Below, one piece after another: positions 44,067-52,776 of a stretch of 64,000 nt of DNA. This stretch comes from Jiangella alkaliphila. GTDB lineage: Bacteria > Actinomycetota > Actinomycetes > Jiangellales > Jiangellaceae. The notes under the pieces were generated by a model. That model saw nothing but the letters and a program-made list of their open reading frames with translations. It was not told the origin of the DNA and ran no database searches. The DNA lies in contig NZ_LT629791.1 in the NCBI RefSeq assembly GCF_900105925.1, positions 1,302,001 to 1,366,000 of the forward strand. The letters run 5' to 3'. Numbering within the stretch: the stretch's first letter is position 1; each line of letters opens with the position of its first letter. Made by a program: the position numbers and the translations under genes.

Positions 44067-45469
44067 AAGACCAGCCAGCAACAGTGGACGAGGCGCCGCT
44101 TCCGACGCCCGTCGGGCAGCGTATCCGATCCCGCCGGTTGGAGCTCGGCCTCTCCCAGGCCGAGATCGCAGAGGGCATGCTGTCCCCTAGTTACGTCTCG
44201 CTCGTCGAGAGCGGCCGCCGCCAGCCGGCCTCGTCCGCGCTCTCGCACATCGCCGAGCGGCTGCGCATCGACGTCGAGTACCTGCGCGACGGTGTCGACG
44301 CGTCCGTCCGCACCAAGGCTCGCCTCGCCCTGGGCCGCGCCGAGATGGCGCTGCGCGAAGGCCGGGCCGACGAGGCGTACGAGCAGTTCACCGAGCTGGT
44401 CGGCGACCCCGGTCTGAACGACGAGCAGAGCCGCGCCGCCCGCCTGGGCCGGGCGCTGGCCCGTGAGCGCACCGGTGACCTCGAGGGCGCCATCGAGGTC
44501 CTCAGCGAGCTGGCCGACGAGGCGCGGCAGACGCCCGCGGTGCAGTCCTGGCTCGACGTCGCCATCGCGCTGACCCGGTGCTACGACCGCGCCGGCGACT
44601 ACGACATGGCCATCCAGGTCGGCGAGGAGGCGCGGCGCGCCGCCCTCGACATCGGGCTGGAGAACACCGACGAGTACATCCGCCTCGGCTGCACGGTCCT
44701 CGGGGCCTACTCCGGCCGCGGCGACCTCGTGCGGTCCAACGCGCTCGCGGCCGAGCTGGTGGCCGCCGCCGACCGCATCGGCGCGCCGTACACCCGCGGC
44801 GCGGCGTACTGGAACGCCTCGCTCATCGCCGAGTCCCGCGGCGAGCTGGCGCTGGCGCTGAACCTGGTCGACCGCGCGCTGGCGATGTTCGGCGAGGGCG
44901 ACGACCTCCGCAACCTCGCCCGGCTGCGGCTGGCCCAGGCATGGCTGCTGCTGCAGGGCACCGAGCCCAAGGCGCAGGAGGCGCTGGCCATCCTCGACGG
45001 CGTCGAGGCGGCCATCCGCCAGCACGGCAGCGCCAGCGACATCGCGACCTTCAGCAGCAAGCGAGCCGAGGCCCTGCTGCGCCTCGGCCGGCTCGACGAA
45101 GCCCACGTTGCGGCCAACGCGGCGCTGCGCGAGCTGGGCGACCGGCCGTGGATGGGCGGGGCACTGGCGCGACTCACCCTCGCCCGGGTGCTCCGGGCGC
45201 AGGGCGACGTCGAGCAGAGCATCCGCGAGGCGGCGCTGGCCGCGTCGGCCCTGGAGTCCATGGGCGCGTCGCGGGTGGCGGCCCTGGCCTGGCGCGAGCT
45301 GGCCGACCTCTACCGCGACCTCGGTCGCACCGACGCCGCGCTCGACGCCTACGACAGCGCCCTGCGGTCGGTCCGCGTCGGTCCGCACATCGCCGCCAGC
45401 TTCGCCGACCAGGCCGTCGGCGGGGGGCTGGTCGGCCCGATGCGGCTCGCTCCGTCGGCCACCGCCTGA
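44060..45469 (+). CDS. XRE-family regulator with TPR sensor domain (RRNPP-like)
   Basis: A 469-residue protein. Residues ~18-75 are an XRE helix-turn-helix (VGQRIRSRRLELGLSQAEIA, then SPSYVSLVESGRRQPASSAL). The rest is about nine helical TPR-like pairs (for example RAEMALREGRADEAYEQF; LARERTGDLEGAIEVLSELA; ELADLYRDLGRTDAALDAYDSAL). This HTH-plus-TPR layout and length match Rgg/PlcR/NprR-type peptide receptors, which bind re-imported signalling peptides. Flanking -CC peptide genes on the opposite strand at both sides support that role. TPR-XRE regulators responding to other ligands also exist in actinobacteria, so the peptide link is inference. Confidence 0.8.
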   Translation: MTEDQPATVDEAPLPTPVGQRIRSRRLELGLSQAEIAEGMLSPSYVSLVESGRRQPASSALSHIAERLRIDVEYLRDGVDASVRTKARLALGRAEMALREGRADEAYEQFTELVGDPGLNDEQSRAARLGRALARERTGDLEGAIEVLSELADEARQTPAVQSWLDVAIALTRCYDRAGDYDMAIQVGEEARRAALDIGLENTDEYIRLGCTVLGAYSGRGDLVRSNALAAELVAAADRIGAPYTRGAAYWNASLIAESRGELALALNLVDRALAMFGEGDDLRNLARLRLAQAWLLLQGTEPKAQEALAILDGVEAAIRQHGSASDIATFSSKRAEALLRLGRLDEAHVAANAALRELGDRPWMGGALARLTLARVLRAQGDVEQSIREAALAASALESMGASRVAALAWRELADLYRDLGRTDAALDAYDSALRSVRVGPHIAASFADQAVGGGLVGPMRLAPSATA

Positions 45470-45494
45470 CGGAACACCAAGCACCACGCAAGAC

Positions 45495-45529
45495 CGATGC
45501 CCCGGCGCCAGGACGGCGCCGGGGCATCG
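45495..45529. terminator. strong bidirectional terminator hairpin
   Basis: A perfect 15-bp stem (CGATGCCCCGGCGCC with GGCGCCGGGGCATCG) with a 5-base loop lies between the convergent ends of the XRE-TPR gene (45469) and peptide gene 2 (45552). It should terminate both transcripts. Confidence 0.75.
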
Positions 45530-45551
45530 ACGTGTTCTCGGGTCTGGCCGA

Positions 45552-45713
45552 TCAGCAGCAGTACAGCGAGCCGCCGTCCGGCGTCTCGCTCACCCCGTCG
45601 TTCCATGGGGCCACTTCCGCCGGGGCGGCGCCGACACCGCCGACGGCGACCACGGCGGTCCCAGCTAGGCCGGCCACGGCGACCAGCGTCGCGAGGGCAA
45701 TCCTTCGGATCAC
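45552..45713 (-). CDS. small exported peptide ending in Tyr-Cys-Cys (peptide 2)
   Basis: A 53-residue precursor from GTG 45713, with GGAAGG about ten bases upstream; GTG 45722 is a less well-spaced alternative. A basic start (MIRR), hydrophobic core (ALATLVAVAGLAGTAVVAV) and an Ala-rich cleavage region (GVGAAPA) leave roughly 25 residues including VAPWNDGVSET and ending GGSLYCC. A promoter is visible: TTGACA (45800-45805 on the minus strand), 18 bases, AAGGAT (45776-45781). It converges on the XRE-TPR gene and shares the aromatic-Cys-Cys end with peptide 1, but little else. Function unknown. Confidence 0.6.
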   Translation of the reverse strand: MIRRIALATLVAVAGLAGTAVVAVGGVGAAPAEVAPWNDGVSETPDGGSLYCC

Positions 45714-45823
45714 GTCACTCACCCCTTCCGGTGGGTGGGACGCGATGTACGCGTCCTTTCGGAGGATCGTCCTGAATCCTTGCAACCCACTCGACGAAAT
45801 GTCAACGTCGATGAAGGACGGAA

Positions 45824-46786
45824 TCAGGCGGCCACCTCGTCCGGAGTGCGGTCGGGAGCGGGGTCCGAGCGGCGCCCCTTCGCCGACGTCCGCTCGCCGT
45901 TGACGACCAGGACGACGCCGCCGACGACGAGCGCGCCGCCGATCAGCACGATCGACGTCACCGGCTCGGCGAGGATGGCCCAGCCCAGCAGCACGGCGAC
46001 TACCGGGTTGACGTAGGCGTACGTGCCGACCAGCGACAGCGGCGCGTTGGCCAGCAGGTACCCGTAGGCCGTGTAGCCGAGCAGCGAGCCCAGCACGATC
46101 AGGTAGGCCAGCGCCAGCCAGCCCTTCGCCGGCACCTCCGACACCTGCAGCCGGCCGAACTCGCCGGTCGTGGCCGACACGATCAGCAGCACCACGCCGC
46201 CGGCCAGCATCTCGTACGCCGAGGCCACCAGCGCGTTGCGCGGCAGCCCGAGTCGGGGCGAGAAGTAGGACCCGAACGCCCACGAGATGGTGGCGAACAA
46301 CAGGATCGCCACGCCCCACCACTCCACCCCCTCGATGCCACCGCGGGGGAGGCAGATGACGGCCACCCCCGCGAGGCCGACCAGGACGCCGACCCAGGTG
46401 AGCACCGGCGGTCGTTGTCCGCCGGCGACCTGCAGCAGCACGAACCACAGCGAGATGGCGCCGACGATCAGCGCGGCCAGCCCGCTCGGCACCGTCTGCT
46501 CGGCGACGGCGACCATGCCGTTGCCGAGGACCAGGAGCAGCAGGCCCATGACCGCGGACGCGCGCAGCTCGCGCCGGCCGACCCGCAGCCGCGACCGCCC
46601 GTGCCGCAGCCACAGGAAGCCGACCATCAGCAGGCCGGCGATGGTGAAGCGCAGCCCCATGCCGAGGAACGGCGGGATGTCGGCCTCGACCACCACCCGG
46701 ATGCCGAGGTACGTCGAGCCCCACACGACGTAGACGACGACCAGCGCGGCCCAGATCATCGCCGGCCGCGCAGGAGGGTGGGTCAT
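45824..46786 (-). CDS. EamA/DMT-family exporter
   Basis: A 320-residue drug/metabolite transporter with ten hydrophobic segments in two EamA repeats. It starts PAMIWAALVVVYVVWGSTYLG, the usual YedA/RhaT-type first helix. The second repeat contains SLVGTYAYVNPVVAVLLGWA, the conserved block of helix 9. The C-terminus is polar and cytoplasmic. It is likely an amino-acid or metabolite exporter, with unknown substrate. Direct and inverted GCGACAGCG repeats lie 58-101 bases upstream. Confidence 0.8.
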   Translation of the reverse strand: MTHPPARPAMIWAALVVVYVVWGSTYLGIRVVVEADIPPFLGMGLRFTIAGLLMVGFLWLRHGRSRLRVGRRELRASAVMGLLLLVLGNGMVAVAEQTVPSGLAALIVGAISLWFVLLQVAGGQRPPVLTWVGVLVGLAGVAVICLPRGGIEGVEWWGVAILLFATISWAFGSYFSPRLGLPRNALVASAYEMLAGGVVLLIVSATTGEFGRLQVSEVPAKGWLALAYLIVLGSLLGYTAYGYLLANAPLSLVGTYAYVNPVVAVLLGWAILAEPVTSIVLIGGALVVGGVVLVVNGERTSAKGRRSDPAPDRTPDEVAA

Positions 46787-46843
46787 GAGCGTCTCCCTCG
46801 ATCAGTACTGACGCCGCTCATTGTGACGGATGGCGGGCCAGTA

Positions 46844-46887
46844 GCGACAGCGAGTTTCGGCCATGTCGCTGTGATATCGCGACAGCG
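46844..46887. promoter_or_regulatory. repeated GCGACAGCG sites upstream of the DMT gene
   Basis: GCGACAGCG occurs at 46844-46852 and again at 46879-46887. TGTCGCTGT at 46864-46872 is nearly its inverse, giving the imperfect palindrome TGTCGC-N9-GCGACA at 46864-46884. The arrangement looks like two regulator sites ahead of the DMT transporter gene. The regulator is unknown. Confidence 0.4.
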
Positions 46888-46980
46888 CCCCTGCGGCAAA
46901 TGTCACTGTGTGCGCGATCGGATGGCGAGACACTAGATGTAGGTGACTTGCATCTTTGTAACTACCAGATAGTGTGGCTC

Positions 46981-47194
46981 GTGCAGCTGGTTCCACCGGT
47001 CAGCCAGAGCGGTGGAGGCAACAGGGAACCCGGTGTGAGTCCGGGACTGCCCCGCAGCGGTGAACGGGAACGACCGCCGTCAAGAAGCACTGGGCCCTCC
47101 ACGCGAGAGGACCTGGGAAGCGACGGCCAGTAGATGGAGCGCCAACCCGCCAGGTGGCCTCCGTGCCCGTGAGTCCGAAGACCTGCCAGCGCAC
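46981..47194 (+). promoter_or_regulatory. adenosylcobalamin riboswitch
   Basis: The outer helix P1 is formed by GTGC-GCTGG near 46981 and CCAGCGCAC ending at 47194. Conserved core segments follow: GGCAACAGGGAACCCGGTG, GAGTCCGGGACTGCCCCGCA, and the 3' B12-box segment GTGAGTCCGAAGACCTGCC. A ~165-base leader to nrdA follows, containing a GC-rich hairpin around 47270-47286 that could belong to the expression platform. In Streptomyces the class-I nrdAB operon is known to be repressed by B12 through such a riboswitch; the same logic is inferred here. Confidence 0.95.
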
Positions 47195-47360
47195 CGCACG
47201 TCCTACGCGTGCGGTGGTCCGCGGCTCCCGAGGGAGGGGCCAGGGGACGATACGGCGACGTACTCACCGCCGCGCCCGGGGCGCGGTGCCGGCGACGCAT
47301 CTCTCCCGACCCCCACCTCAGTGCCGCGGGCCGAGCCAGCCGAGCTCGCGAGGAGAGAGC

Positions 47361-49874
47361 ATGAGCGTCAACGTCGTCAAGCGCGACGGGTCGGTCGAGC
47401 CGTACGACGGCTACAAGATCGCCCGGGCCATCGAGGCCGCCAGCGTGGGCCTGGACAACCAGGTCGCCCGCGTCACCCAGTTGCAGTCCGAACTCGAGAT
47501 CACCCTGTTCGACGGCATCACCAGCCAGCAGCTCGACGAGGCCGTCGTCCAGGTGGCGCTGCAGAACGTCCGCGACGACCCGGCGTTCGACACCGTCGCG
47601 GCGCGCGTGCTGCTGAAGACGGTGTACAAGCGCGTCCTGGGCGACTACGAGACCCCGGACCAGCTGGCCGAGCTGCATCGGCAGAGGTTCCCCGGCTACG
47701 TGGCGGAGGGCGTGGCCGCCGGGCTCCTCGACGATCGGCTCGCGACCCACTTCGACCTCGACCGGCTGGCCGCCGCGCTGGACCCGGCGCGCGACGACCT
47801 GCTGCGCTACATCGGCGCGGTCACCATGAGCAACCGGTACATGATCAACGACCGCGACGGTCACCGGCTGGAGGTGCCGCAGTTCTTCTGGATGCGGGTC
47901 TCGATGGGCCTGTCGCTGAACGAGGCCGACCCGACGTCCGCGGCCGTCGAGTTCTACCGGAAGATGTCGGCTCTGGACTACCTGGCCGCCGGATCGACGC
48001 TGGTCAACGCCGGTACGGCGTACTCGCAGCTGTCCAACTGCTTCGTCATGGAGATGCACGACGACATCGAGCACATCGCCAAGAGCGTGCGCGACGTCAT
48101 GTGGCTGACCAAGGGGACCGGCGGCATCGGGCTGTCGGTGACGAAGCTGCGCTCCGAGGGCTCGCCGATCCGCAGCAACAACACCGTCTCGACCGGCCCG
48201 ATCCCGTTCATGCACACGATCGACTCGACGCTGCGGGCGGTGTCGCGGGGCGGCAAGAAGTTCGGCGCGCTGGCCTTCTACATCGAGAACTGGCACCTCG
48301 ACTTCCCGCAGTTCCTCGACCTCAAGCAGAACGCCGGCGACCCGTACCGCCGGGTCCGCACCGCCAACACCGCGGTCTGGATCTCCGACGAGTTCATGAC
48401 CCGGGTCGCCGACGACGGCGACTGGTACCTGTTCGACCCGCTCGACGTCCCCGACCTGCCCGAGCTGTACGGCGCCGCGTTCAGCCGGCGCTACGCCGAG
48501 TACGTCGCGGCGGCCGAGGCGGGAGAGCTGCGGACGTTCACCAAGATCAAGGCGCGCGAGCAGTTCCGGGCCATCCTGGTGGCCCTGCAGACCACGTCGC
48601 ACCCCTGGCTGACGTGGAAGGACACCATCAACAACCGGGCGCTGAACGACAACACCGGCACCATCCACCTGTCCAACCTGTGCACCGAGATCACGTTGCC
48701 GCAGGACCGCGACAACATCGCCGTCTGCAACCTCGCGTCGATCAACCTGTCCGCGCATCTCGTCGGCGGCCGCATCGAGTGGGACCGGCTGAGCGAGAGC
48801 GTGCGGCTCGCGGTCCGCCAACTCGACAACCTCATCGACATCACCATCTCGTCGGTGCCCGAGTCCGAGCGGTCCAACGAGCTGAACCGCGCCGTCGGCC
48901 TCGGCGTCATGGGCTTCACCGACGTCGTCGAGCGGCTGGGCTGGTCCTACGACAGCGAGCAGGCCTACGACCTCATCGACCGGGTGATGGAGTTCATCAG
49001 CTACCACGCCATCGACCAGAGCGCCGACCTCGCCGGTGAGCGCGGCTCGTACGCGAACTTCGACGGCTCGGGCTGGAGCCGCGGGCTGGTCCCGATCGAC
49101 ACCATCGACCGCGCCGAGCGCGAGCGCGGCGTGCCGATCACCGTGTCGCGGTCCAGCCGGCTCGACTGGGACGTGTTGCGCGACAAGGTCCGCGGCGGCA
49201 TGCGCAACGCCACGCTGATGGCCATCGCCCCGACGGCGTCCATCGGCCTGGTCGCCGGCACCACGCCGGGCCTGGACCCGCAGTTCTCGCAGCTGTTCAG
49301 CCGGGCCACCAGCTCGGGCAAGTTCCTCGAGGTCAACCGCAACCTGGTGGCCGACCTCAAGGAGCGCGGGCTGTGGGAGCAGGTGCGCGACGACCTGCTG
49401 CGCGCCCAGGGCGACGTGTCGGCGCTCGACGCCGTGCCGGCCGACCTCAAGCAGATCTACAAGACGTCGTTCCAGCTCTCGCCGTACGCGTTCATCGAGG
49501 TGGCGGCCCGGGCGCAGAAGTGGATCGACCAGGCCATCAGCCGCAACATGTACCTCGAGACCCGCGACGTCGACGACTACATCGACATCTACTCCGCGGC
49601 CTGGGCCAAGGGCGTCAAGACCACCTACTACCTGCACGTCAAGCCGCGGCACACGGCCGAGCAGAGCACCGTCCGGGTGAACAAAGCCGAATCGCTGAAC
49701 GGCGCCGATTCTGCGCCGAGCGGTACCCGGCGCGGCTTCGGGGCGGCCCGGGCGGCGGCGAAGCCTGCCGCGATGGCCGCCGTCGCCGAGCTGGAGGTCG
49801 TCGACACCGGCGACGAGGCGGCCGCCTGCCCCGTCGATCCGCAGGAACGGCTGCAGTGCGAGTCGTGCCAGTGA
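47361..49874 (+). CDS. nrdA: class I ribonucleotide reductase, alpha subunit
   Basis: An 837-residue catalytic subunit. An ATP-cone opens the protein (VVKRDGSVEPYDGYKIARAI). Active-site residues are visible: the first redox Cys in QLSNCFVMEM, the Asn-x-Cys-x-Glu triad in SNLCTEITL, the second redox Cys in AVCNLASINL, the radical-relay Tyr pair in KTTYYLHVK, and the C-terminal thiol relay ERLQCESCQ. It reduces ribonucleoside diphosphates for DNA synthesis. ATG 47361 follows AGGAGAGAGC. nrdB starts 19 bases after its stop. The operon is preceded by a B12 riboswitch. Confidence 0.95.
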   Translation: MSVNVVKRDGSVEPYDGYKIARAIEAASVGLDNQVARVTQLQSELEITLFDGITSQQLDEAVVQVALQNVRDDPAFDTVAARVLLKTVYKRVLGDYETPDQLAELHRQRFPGYVAEGVAAGLLDDRLATHFDLDRLAAALDPARDDLLRYIGAVTMSNRYMINDRDGHRLEVPQFFWMRVSMGLSLNEADPTSAAVEFYRKMSALDYLAAGSTLVNAGTAYSQLSNCFVMEMHDDIEHIAKSVRDVMWLTKGTGGIGLSVTKLRSEGSPIRSNNTVSTGPIPFMHTIDSTLRAVSRGGKKFGALAFYIENWHLDFPQFLDLKQNAGDPYRRVRTANTAVWISDEFMTRVADDGDWYLFDPLDVPDLPELYGAAFSRRYAEYVAAAEAGELRTFTKIKAREQFRAILVALQTTSHPWLTWKDTINNRALNDNTGTIHLSNLCTEITLPQDRDNIAVCNLASINLSAHLVGGRIEWDRLSESVRLAVRQLDNLIDITISSVPESERSNELNRAVGLGVMGFTDVVERLGWSYDSEQAYDLIDRVMEFISYHAIDQSADLAGERGSYANFDGSGWSRGLVPIDTIDRAERERGVPITVSRSSRLDWDVLRDKVRGGMRNATLMAIAPTASIGLVAGTTPGLDPQFSQLFSRATSSGKFLEVNRNLVADLKERGLWEQVRDDLLRAQGDVSALDAVPADLKQIYKTSFQLSPYAFIEVAARAQKWIDQAISRNMYLETRDVDDYIDIYSAAWAKGVKTTYYLHVKPRHTAEQSTVRVNKAESLNGADSAPSGTRRGFGAARAAAKPAAMAAVAELEVVDTGDEAAACPVDPQERLQCESCQ

Positions 49875-49893
49875 CCGGAGAGGAGACCGTTCG

Positions 49894-50898
49894 ATGAGCA
49901 TTCTCGGCACCGGCATCCAGGAGGGCCTGCTGCTCAAGCCGGTCCGCTACCCCTGGGCCTACGAGCTGTACAACCAGGCCGTCGCGAATACCTGGTTCCC
50001 GCACGAGGTGCAGCTCGGCGAGGACATGGCCGACTTCCGGAAGATGTCCGACGACGAGCGGCACGCGCTGACGTTCCTGATGAGTTACTTCAACCCGAAC
50101 GAACTGCTGGTGAACAAGGCGCTGGCGTTCGGCGTGTACCCGTACCTCAGCGCGGCCGAGGCGCACCTGTACCTCGCCAAGCAGATGTGGGAGGAGGCCA
50201 ACCACGTCATGGCCTTCGAGTACGTCCTCGAGACGTTCCCCATCGATCGCGAGCAGGCCTACGCCGCCCACGTCACCGTCCCGTCGATGGTGGCCAAGGA
50301 GGAGTTCGAGGTCCGCTACATCAAGCGGATGTCGGAGCAGACACTCGACATCACCACCATCGAGGGCAAGCAGGACTTCGTCCGCAACCTGGTCGCCTAC
50401 AACATCGTGCTCGAGGGCATCTGGTTCTACAGCGGGTTCATGGTCGCGCTGAGCTTCCGGCAGCGGAACCTGCTGCGCAACTTCGCGTCGCTGATCGACT
50501 GGATCGTCCGCGACGAGAGCCTGCACCTGAAGTTCGGCATCAACCTCGTCCTCACCGTGCTGGACGAGAACCCGGAACTGCAGACGCCTGAGTTCGCCGC
50601 CGAGATCGAGCAGATGATCATCGACGGCGTCACGATGGAGGAGCAGTACAACCGCGACCTGCTGCCCACCGGCATCCTGGGGATGAACGCCGACTACATC
50701 AACCAGTACGTGAAGTACCTCGCCGACCGCCGGCTGGAGGAGCTGGGCTTCGAACCGCACTACAAGGTCACCAATCCCGCCAAGTGGATGGCCACTGCGA
50801 ATGACACGCTGCAACTGGTGAACTTCTTCGAGTCCATCAACACCAGCTACGAGGTCGACGCCCGTGCTGGTGGAGGATCTGTGGCCAGCGGAGGATAG
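49894..50898 (+). CDS. nrdB: class I ribonucleotide reductase, beta subunit, Glu/Phe (class Ic-like) type
   Basis: A 334-residue R2 subunit. By spacing, the metal ligands are Glu70 (FNPNELLV), Glu101 and His104 (WEEANHVMAF), the Glu in VLEGIWFY, and Glu/His in VRDESLHLKF. In E. coli the first ligand is Asp84 and the radical Tyr122 lies four after the His; here they are Glu70 and Phe108. This Glu-plus-Phe combination is the hallmark of class Ic R2 proteins such as that of Chlamydia, which use a Mn/Fe centre rather than a tyrosyl radical. The Nramp gene starts five bases downstream. Confidence 0.9.
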   Translation: MSILGTGIQEGLLLKPVRYPWAYELYNQAVANTWFPHEVQLGEDMADFRKMSDDERHALTFLMSYFNPNELLVNKALAFGVYPYLSAAEAHLYLAKQMWEEANHVMAFEYVLETFPIDREQAYAAHVTVPSMVAKEEFEVRYIKRMSEQTLDITTIEGKQDFVRNLVAYNIVLEGIWFYSGFMVALSFRQRNLLRNFASLIDWIVRDESLHLKFGINLVLTVLDENPELQTPEFAAEIEQMIIDGVTMEEQYNRDLLPTGILGMNADYINQYVKYLADRRLEELGFEPHYKVTNPAKWMATANDTLQLVNFFESINTSYEVDARAGGGSVASGG

Positions 50899-50903
50899 GA
50901 CGC

Positions 50904-52166
50904 ATGTACGTACGGGTGCGCCGGCGCCGTCCGGACCGGCTGGACGGCCCGGCGCCTCGGCTGCCCGGCGCGGGACTGGGCCTGCTCGGTCCCGCGTTCG
51001 TGGCGGCAGTGGCCTACGTCGACCCCGGCAACGTCGCCACCAACATCTCGGCCGGTTCCGGGTACGGCTACCTGCTGGTGTGGGTGCTGGTCATGGCCAC
51101 GGCGATGGCCGGGCTGGTGCAGTACCTGTCCGCGAAGCTGGGCGTGGTCACCGGTGCGTCGCTGCCCGAGGTGCTGCGCGACCGGATGCCGCGCGGCGGC
51201 CGGCTGGCGTACTGGCTGCAGGCCGAGGTGGTCGCGATGGCCACCGACATCGCCGAGGTGGTCGGCGGCGCCATCGCGCTGAACCTGCTGTTCGGCCTGC
51301 CGCTGTGGCTCGGCGGCGTCATCACCGGCGTCGCGTCGATGGCGCTGCTGACGGTGCAGAACGGCGGCGGGCAGCGGCTGTTCGAACGGGTCGTCACGAC
51401 GGCGCTGCTGGTCATCGCGGTCGGGTTCGTGGCCGGGCTGTTCGTCGAGCCGCCGTCGCCGTCGGGCATCGTCGACGGGCTGCTGCCGCGCTTCGACGGG
51501 ACCGAGACCGTGCTGCTGGCGGCCGGCATGTTCGGCGCCACCGTCATGCCGCACGTGGTCTACCTGCACTCGGCGCTGGCCCGCGACCGGTTCGGCGCCA
51601 TGCCCGAGCCCGGGCTGATCGGCAAGCTGCTGAAGGCGACCCGCGCCGACGTCGGCATCGCCATGCTGGTGGCGGGCAGTGTGAACATCGCGCTGCTGCT
51701 GGTCGCGGCGGCGTCCCTGCGCGGCGTCGACGGCACCGACACCATCGCGGGGGCGCACGCCGCCGTCGACTCCGGGCTGGGCACGTCGATCGGCGTGCTG
51801 TTCGCGGTCGGCCTGCTGGTGTCGGGCCTGGCGTCGACGTCGGTGGGCTGCTACGCCGGCGCGGTGATCATGGAAGGGCTGCTGCTGCGGCGCATCCCGC
51901 TGCTGCTCCGGCGTCTGGTGACGCTGGTGCCGGCGGTGCTCATCCTGACGACAGGCGCCGAACCGACGTGGCTGCTGGTGCTCTCGCAGGTGGTGCTGTC
52001 CTTCGGCATCCCGTTCGCGATCATCCCGCTGGTCGCCGTCACGGCGAAGTCGTCGGTCATGGGCCGGTGGGCCAACTCGCGCCTGACGACCGCGCTGGCG
52101 GTCCTGGTCAGCGTCGTCGTGGTCAGCCTCAACGTCGCGCTGCTGACGCTGACCATCCTCGGGTAG
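50904..52166 (+). CDS. mntH: Nramp-family Mn2+ importer MntH
   Basis: A 420-residue proton-coupled divalent metal transporter with eleven or so helices. Helix 1 carries the metal-binding DPGN (AAVAYVDPGNVATNISAGS) and helix 6 the AxxMPH block (AGMFGATVMPHVVYLHS). These Asp, Asn and Met ligands favour Mn2+ and Fe2+. It starts five bases after the nrdB stop, so it is part of the B12-riboswitch operon. Given the class Ic features of NrdB, its likely task is supplying Mn for cofactor assembly. Convergent with the response regulator gene. Confidence 0.9.
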   Translation: MYVRVRRRRPDRLDGPAPRLPGAGLGLLGPAFVAAVAYVDPGNVATNISAGSGYGYLLVWVLVMATAMAGLVQYLSAKLGVVTGASLPEVLRDRMPRGGRLAYWLQAEVVAMATDIAEVVGGAIALNLLFGLPLWLGGVITGVASMALLTVQNGGGQRLFERVVTTALLVIAVGFVAGLFVEPPSPSGIVDGLLPRFDGTETVLLAAGMFGATVMPHVVYLHSALARDRFGAMPEPGLIGKLLKATRADVGIAMLVAGSVNIALLLVAAASLRGVDGTDTIAGAHAAVDSGLGTSIGVLFAVGLLVSGLASTSVGCYAGAVIMEGLLLRRIPLLLRRLVTLVPAVLILTTGAEPTWLLVLSQVVLSFGIPFAIIPLVAVTAKSSVMGRWANSRLTTALAVLVSVVVVSLNVALLTLTILG

Positions 52167-52170
52167 GGGC

Positions 52171-52776
52171 TCAGAGCCAGCCGTTCTCGTCGGCGATGCG
52201 CACGGCCTCGGCCCGGCTCGACGCGCCCAGCTTGGCGACCGCAGCGGCCACGTAGTTGCGGACGGTGCCGGGCGACAGGTGGGTGCGCCGGGCGATGACG
52301 GCGATCGGGGTGTCGTAGCCGGCCAGCCGGAGCACCTCCAGCTCGCGCGGCGTCAGCGGGTTGACCGGCGCGGTCAGCGCGTCGGCGGCCAGCGCAGGGT
52401 CGACGTAGCGCTCGCCGCGGTGCACGCGGCGGATGACGTCGGCCAGCGTGCCGCCCGGCGACCCCTTCGGCAGGAACCCCTTCGCGCCCGCCGTCAGGGC
52501 CCGTTGCAGGTGCGGCGGCCGGCCGTGCCCGGTGAGGATGACGACGGAGCACGACGGCAGCGCCGTGGCCAGCTCGGCCGCCACCTCCATGCCGGTCAGC
52601 TCGGGCATCTCGAGGTCCGCGACGACCACGTCGGGACGGTGCGCCAGCGCGGCGTCGACGGCGGCGCGGCCGTCCGGCGCCTGCGCGACGACGTCGAGGT
52701 CGGGCTCGAGGCCCAGCAGTGCGGCGACGGCGGTGCGGATCAGCTCCTCGTCGTCGGCCAGCAGCACCCGGATCAC
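52171..52776 (-). CDS. NarL/LuxR-family response regulator
   Basis: A 201-residue response regulator. The receiver has the acidic pair in LLADDEELIRTAVAALL, phospho-acceptor Asp54 in VVVADLEMPEL, and Lys in TAGAKGFLPKGSPG. The C-terminal LuxR helix-turn-helix is LTPRELEVLRLAGYDTP followed by LSPGTVRNYVAAAVAKLGA. Its ATG overlaps the end of the histidine-kinase gene by four bases. The layout resembles DesK-DesR/LiaSR-like pairs sensing membrane state. Targets are unknown; the Mn-transporter gene next door is convergent and not obviously related. Confidence 0.9.
   Translation of the reverse strand: MIRVLLADDEELIRTAVAALLGLEPDLDVVAQAPDGRAAVDAALAHRPDVVVADLEMPELTGMEVAAELATALPSCSVVILTGHGRPPHLQRALTAGAKGFLPKGSPGGTLADVIRRVHRGERYVDPALAADALTAPVNPLTPRELEVLRLAGYDTPIAVIARRTHLSPGTVRNYVAAAVAKLGASSRAEAVRIADENGWL

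Noticed and set aside
43870-45713. Interpretation of the -CC peptides as RiPP (lanthipeptide or thiopeptide) precursors
   Set aside because: No modification enzyme, protease or dedicated transporter is adjacent, and the precursors have Sec-type signal peptides rather than RiPP leaders.
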